A stretch of DNA of 64,000 nucleotides from Ophioderma brevispina (taxonomy: Eukaryota; Echinodermata; Ophiuroidea; Amphilepidida; Ophiodermatidae), in NCBI GenBank assembly GCA_023653785.1, contig JAMKCH010072348.1, positions 1 through 64,000 of the forward strand, written 5' to 3'. A program made the position numbers and the translations under genes. Positions 59,789 through 64,000 of this stretch are shown in pieces (position 1 is the stretch's first letter; each line of letters starts with the position of its first letter). A model generated the notes under the pieces. It did no database searches. It had not been told where the DNA came from and saw only the letters and a list, made by a program, of their open reading frames with translations.

Positions 59789-60451
59789 GTGTGGTAGCCC
59801 TGTTTTATTGGAAATAACAGCACAATTGTTCAATTCTAATAAACGAAGCTTGAGCTTTGCCGAAAGTGTAGTATTCCGAAAGTTTTAAGTACATCAGCAT
59901 TATCGTTACTAGCATAAGTTGTAATTTTCCTAAATCGTTTACAAATATGAATATTTCCTTAGGTAGTGATGAGTTGAGCGGATATTTGGATCAGATGCAT
60001 ATTGCACATTCCACGCTGGTCATATCTTGTTTTCATACTCAGCGAATCGCTATTTTTTGTAGGACAACTACAATGCAAGTATATAGAACAAAAATATAAA
60101 CAAGAAGAGACGGACAAACAGACGGAGACAGACAGAAAGAGGAACAGAAAGAAGCACAGAGAGCAGATGTCATTTTTTGTAGACTCCCGCGGGAGCCTGG
60201 ATTCACGCGGAACTAACTCGGGATCGGGAAAAATGTAAATTTCGTGAGGGATTGTGAGAGACTAAGCTTTTTTCAACGGAATTGAGAGGAATCGGGACTG
60301 TTCTTACCGTGAGCGGAAGTGAGTGGAACTGAGGTGACCTAAACAAAACGTACTATACTCTCTTTCAGTCCTTCCATTGACACATCCGCACGACACAGAA
60401 ACCAACCATGCCAGTAGTAGGCCAGTCAAAATAGAATGAATGCTGCCTTAA
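59789..60451. other. No recognised gene; one CAGA-rich patch
   Basis: A GACA/CAGA-rich stretch at about 60105-60165. No coding recognised. Confidence 0.4.
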
Positions 60452-61301
60452 CCCAACACTAATTGCAACAGAATCAATTCCAACAGAATTGTAAGTGAGA
60501 ATACCTTTAAAAACAACATATCAAAAGTCTACTAAAATCAAAGGAGTGGAACATATATTTTTAAGGGGGAAAGGTTTATACAGGGTCAAAATATGAAAAG
60601 TATCAAAACGCGTCGAAAAGTATGCCAACGTGTTGTTACATTTCCAGGATTAAAAAAAGGTATAGTTTGCCATATCTGCAGGTTGTATAGTTCAATAGTT
60701 ATGAGTCAAAATAGGTTCAAGGTCACAATGGGGGTAAATTTTCAGATATATCCGTTCGTTATAAAAATGGTGTCAAATTGTTCGTCTAATGGTACAGAAC
60801 CCGAAAATATACTGGTTGCACCATCTATAATATACGTTGCATAATTGGAACGCAAAATGTGACTGAGGGCTACAGGGTCTATGGGAGGTCACTAGTCATA
60901 GCTCTGTAATTCGTATATAGAAATTTCAAACAAAGAATTTATTTACATTTACTTATCTAGTGGGACAAATTTAACAGTTTACAACCAGTCCGATTAAAAT
61001 CGGACCATTCTATGAATTTTACCCCAGGATGACCTTGAACTGTTATGAGCCTATTGTACTAAAACTATAACGAGAAGATAGGGCAAACTATACCTTTTTT
61101 TAAACCTTCGGAGTAGCCCAATAAATTGGTACATCATTTAAATCAATTCGAACAATTCTAATTTTTTACCCTGTACAAACGTTGCCCCCTTATTTGTACA
61201 TGTTCCACTAGGTTGATTTTGGTAGACTTTTAATATATCATTTTTGGACTATTTCAGAGTATATTAACACCAAAATTGTTTCTGTTGCAATTTGTGTGGG
61301 G
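60452..61301. mobile_element. ~850 bp near-palindromic (foldback) element
   Basis: The left arm from 60452 and right arm ending 61301 are inverted copies: 'aattgcaacagaa-caatt', 'aaaagtctac-aaaatca', 'gtggaacat', 'aagggggaaaggttt', 'tacagggt' and 'aaaaaaaggtatagtttgcc' recur on both sides, with arms of about 320 bp or more. 'gtatagtttg...tagttat' also resembles the arm sequence of the palindrome at 45749-46745, suggesting a shared family. The 83-codon plus-strand frame (60593-60844) lies within the arm and loop and is not a gene. Confidence 0.75.
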
Positions 61302-62565
61302 TCAAATCATACAATTATTGGACTATAGGTCTTTTATTTACGATGAACCCAACGTACTCTGGACTGAGACGGCTTATTTTTAGAATAGAATTACCAGGAA
61401 TTAAATGGCGCTTACCATAAAAAGTGGCACCGGTGTGTGCTCGACCAAGACCCACAGTTTAATAAGGCGCCCTTTATACAGACAATATTACCCACACCCT
61501 AACAATGCACTAATTATATAGGCTTCGGACTGCTATAGTGCTTGTGATAGTGCCTACCAGTCTCGCATGCATTCCATCACATCACTAAACTACGAAAAAC
61601 GGTTTAGTTTTGAAAAATTGCTTGAAAATGTCCTCTAATAAAAAAACACATTTACTAAAAGTCTAATGGGCTTCGAATTTTTAGAAGGTGAAAAGAATGA
61701 ACTTATTGAAGGAATGTACGCGTGCGCGCTTATTTTAGCCCACCAGAAAACTTCTCATAGGATTTGCATGGAGATGCGCAGAAGACGATTCCTCGCCATT
61801 GAGGTGCTGAATATTCATTGTTTCAGAATAATGTCACGGGGTCGTACTTACGTTTGCCAATTGGTTAAACAGTAATTTATGGAAATTTATTACCAATGAA
61901 TGATTTTTCGCATTTGGCTAGCGCAATCCATCGGCAAACTTCAAACAACACGAGCATGAATGAAGAATTCTGAAAATTAGAAAATTGGTTGCACGGTACA
62001 CATTCCTTTTGACACCATTTTCTTTAAGAAATCCACAATGCGATACCAGATCCCATACATCACTACGCTTGGCTCTTTTAGGTTCAAAATTTGCACTATA
62101 TGTTACCATCTTTAGCAAAGGCTTTAGCTGTTTGAGAGGATTGGGAGACAGCCTCTTTATTTTATTTTAAGCTTATAGTCTATTTAGCGGTGGTTGCCTT
62201 TGTTGTCGATAATGTGATTTTGAGTTTCGAGATGTGGGAGCAAGGACTGCCAATTTTTCGAGGATGGAATAATTCGACAATCGATAACAGGACTTGGTGA
62301 ACTATTTTAAGTGCATCATTCCATAGGTAGTATTTTCTACACAGGCCTAATATTACCTTTTATAAAATTAAATATAGAATAGGGAGAGAGAGATTGATAC
62401 TCTTTAAAATACGTTTTGTTTTGGGTAAATAGCGGTCAGCAAGCCGTTTCTGAACTACTTTCTCTCTGATAAAGAGTGACAGTAGCTCGAGGACCGACAT
62501 AAATCGATAGAATACTCCTATATTACGCCACTTGTCTTCAGTAAATGTCGTCCGGGGAGAGATAT
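61302..62565. other. No recognised gene
   Basis: Short frames at 61666-61875 (plus) and 61918-62170 (both strands) match nothing. Confidence 0.35.
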
Positions 62566-62755
62566 CTTAAGGATAATGTTGTTTTCAAAAGTTAAAATCT
62601 TGCAAGTAAAGACTTAACACCAGTAAAGGCTTTGGGAGGGAAGGCGAAGATTTAGATGTGAGAGCGAGTTTAAGGATAATGTTGTTTTGAAAAGTTACAA
62701 TTCTCGTCAGTAAAGACTTAACGAACGATGAATCTATGAAAGAAGGCGAAATTTC
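62566..62755. repeat. Two ~90 bp direct repeats
   Basis: 'taaggataatgttgtttt-aaaagtta' and 'agtaaagacttaac' occur in both 62566-62655 and 62671-62755, spaced about 105 bp. Confidence 0.8.
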
Positions 62756-63007
62756 TTGTCAACACAGATGCGTACTTCATCTAATACAATCAAGGTCCTT
62801 GTACCTTATCCCAGGGAGGGCCGGAGCTGTAATAGATATCATATCGGATATCAATATATTAAGCTAGCATACAACACAAGTGGAAATAACAAATGTGTTT
62901 TACGCTGAAATCCTAAGATAGCCCCGGAAGCGGGTTTATACGTAGGAAGCCCCTTTGGACTGTCAATCTTTTTTAAGAGTAGAAAGTTCATACATATAGA
63001 TATATCT
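62756..63007. other. No recognised feature
   Basis: Short unique interval between two direct-repeat pairs. Confidence 0.4.
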
Positions 63008-63174
63008 TTTTCCATAATTCTGTGTGGCAAAATCCCGTCAGGTACATTATCTGATATGAAAAGAAGATCCGAGATCACTGCCTTTAAAAGGTTTGAAAGT
63101 ATATTGAATCACTATACGTCCCTTTTTCCAGGTTTTGCTGTTTGGCAATAAAACCGTCAGGTGCATTAACTGAT
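63008..63174. repeat. Two ~50 bp direct repeats
   Basis: 'tttttcca', 'tggcaa', 'ccgtcaggt-cattaactgat' variants occur at 63008-63056 and 63124-63174. Confidence 0.7.
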
Positions 63175-64000
63175 TGCTATCCTGGGGGAAATCGTATTGA
63201 AACACCTGTGACACTAGAGGTGTGCTACTAACCACTAAAACCGTTTGTTTTCAGGGATTAATCGATAAACGAAAGTGCTGTAGATATATGTAAAATATTC
63301 ATGATTGTTTAAGTTTTACAAGAGGCGAAAAACAATTTAGATGTCACTTTCAGGCTTTTAGCGCGCACAAAACACAAAAGCGGAACCGCTCGGATTGTAA
63401 CAATTTATGAATGATATTCAAAGATTTAGTGACAGTAAATGCTTAGTTTTAAAATGAAAGTGACAAGTTAGAGGAGAAATACCAATTTTAATTTTCGGTA
63501 GACGATAGGGGTTGCGCGAAGCTTTCAACACTTGATGGGCTGCAGACAGTGATGAGTTGTTAAAAACAAGACCTAATTTGGTGGCACGTGTGATTAAATA
63601 TAACCGTGTGATTTCCCAAGCCATCACTTATTAGGTCAAAGAAAACTACAAACTTCAAAGTTGGAGTTTCCGGAAACTTCTCGGAAAAAGTAGCTCCAGT
63701 TGTCGACTACATAGATACAGATTGTTCTGCAAATTCATTCCAAATGCAAATGGCTTAAGGGTATGTAAGTGCAATTTTGATCACCTACTTTCAAAAACCT
63801 CCCCACCACTAATTTAGGCTTGGTAAGGAAGGTTTCCTTTGAATAAATGATACATTTCTTTGTTTCAATGATTATGAATCTTCACAAACCACAAACGCCT
63901 GTCATCCGTAGAATTCCTTAGTCGATGCAAAACAAAAGAAGTGGCTCTTACCAAGGATGAAAGGTCTTAATGAAGACATAAAACAGATCTGAAGATTGGT
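63175..64000. other. No recognised gene
   Basis: AT-rich unique sequence to the window end; nothing assignable. Confidence 0.4.

Noticed and set aside
1..64000. CRISPR arrays, bacterial operons or phage genes
   Set aside because: No regular spacer arrays, ribosome binding sites or dense coding; the sequence is clearly eukaryotic repeat DNA.

Overview
This window looks like intergenic or repeat-dense DNA from an animal, most likely a marine invertebrate. It is AT-rich by eye. Every open frame is short and broken, there is no prokaryotic gene organisation, and no host protein-coding gene or host exon could be recognised in 64 kb. The animal assignment rests on the mobile-element mix: tRNA-headed SINEs with a 'TTTATATAGCGC' tail motif, a DIRS-type tyrosine-recombinase retrotransposon, non-LTR retrotransposon remnants, and small DNA transposons with hAT-like, Harbinger-like, Tc1/mariner-like and TTAA-targeting signatures. 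The phylum cannot be fixed from the sequence alone.

Layout. 1-2.4 kb: two tandem copies of a ~1.2 kb unit, each carrying a hAT-like MITE. 2.6-4.95 kb: two inverted ~480 bp arms. 6-7.6 kb: tRNA-like SINE pieces and a 172 bp TIR element that recurs at 56.6 kb. 9.8-14.4 kb: two opposed copies of one repeat enclosing an A-B-A'-B' duplication, CA-rich tracts and a TTAA-type MITE. 15.7-18.0 kb: two kinds of tandem repeat back to back. 22-23.7 kb: a ~0.7 kb tandem duplication whose second copy has a 306 bp Harbinger-like MITE and whose first copy keeps the empty target site. 25.7-28.3 kb: SINE, hAT MITE, a 995 bp TA-flanked foldback element and a LINE 3' remnant. 30.5-34.2 kb: TA microsatellites and a ~0.5 kb composite trinucleotide tract. 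35.7-38.1 kb: a direct/inverted repeat cluster and a ~400 bp SINE. 41.2-46.7 kb: two TTAA-type MITEs, a TA-flanked ~1.06 kb element and a ~1 kb palindrome. 47.8-49.7 kb: a non-LTR reverse transcriptase pseudogene. 52.4-55.6 kb, minus strand: a decayed DIRS-like element with RT, RNase H and tyrosine recombinase modules in order. 56.6-63.2 kb: more MITEs, a SINE, an 850 bp palindrome and small direct repeats.

Nothing here works together as a host pathway. The window is best read as a nest of transposons and tandem duplications. Many repeat copies differ by frequent 1-3 base indels, which may be age or unpolished long-read error, so frameshifts in the retroelement genes should be read with care. 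I found no evidence for a novel multi-gene system. The most interesting structures are the several long near-palindromic elements that could make hairpin RNA, the Harbinger insertion with its preserved empty site, and the DIRS element.
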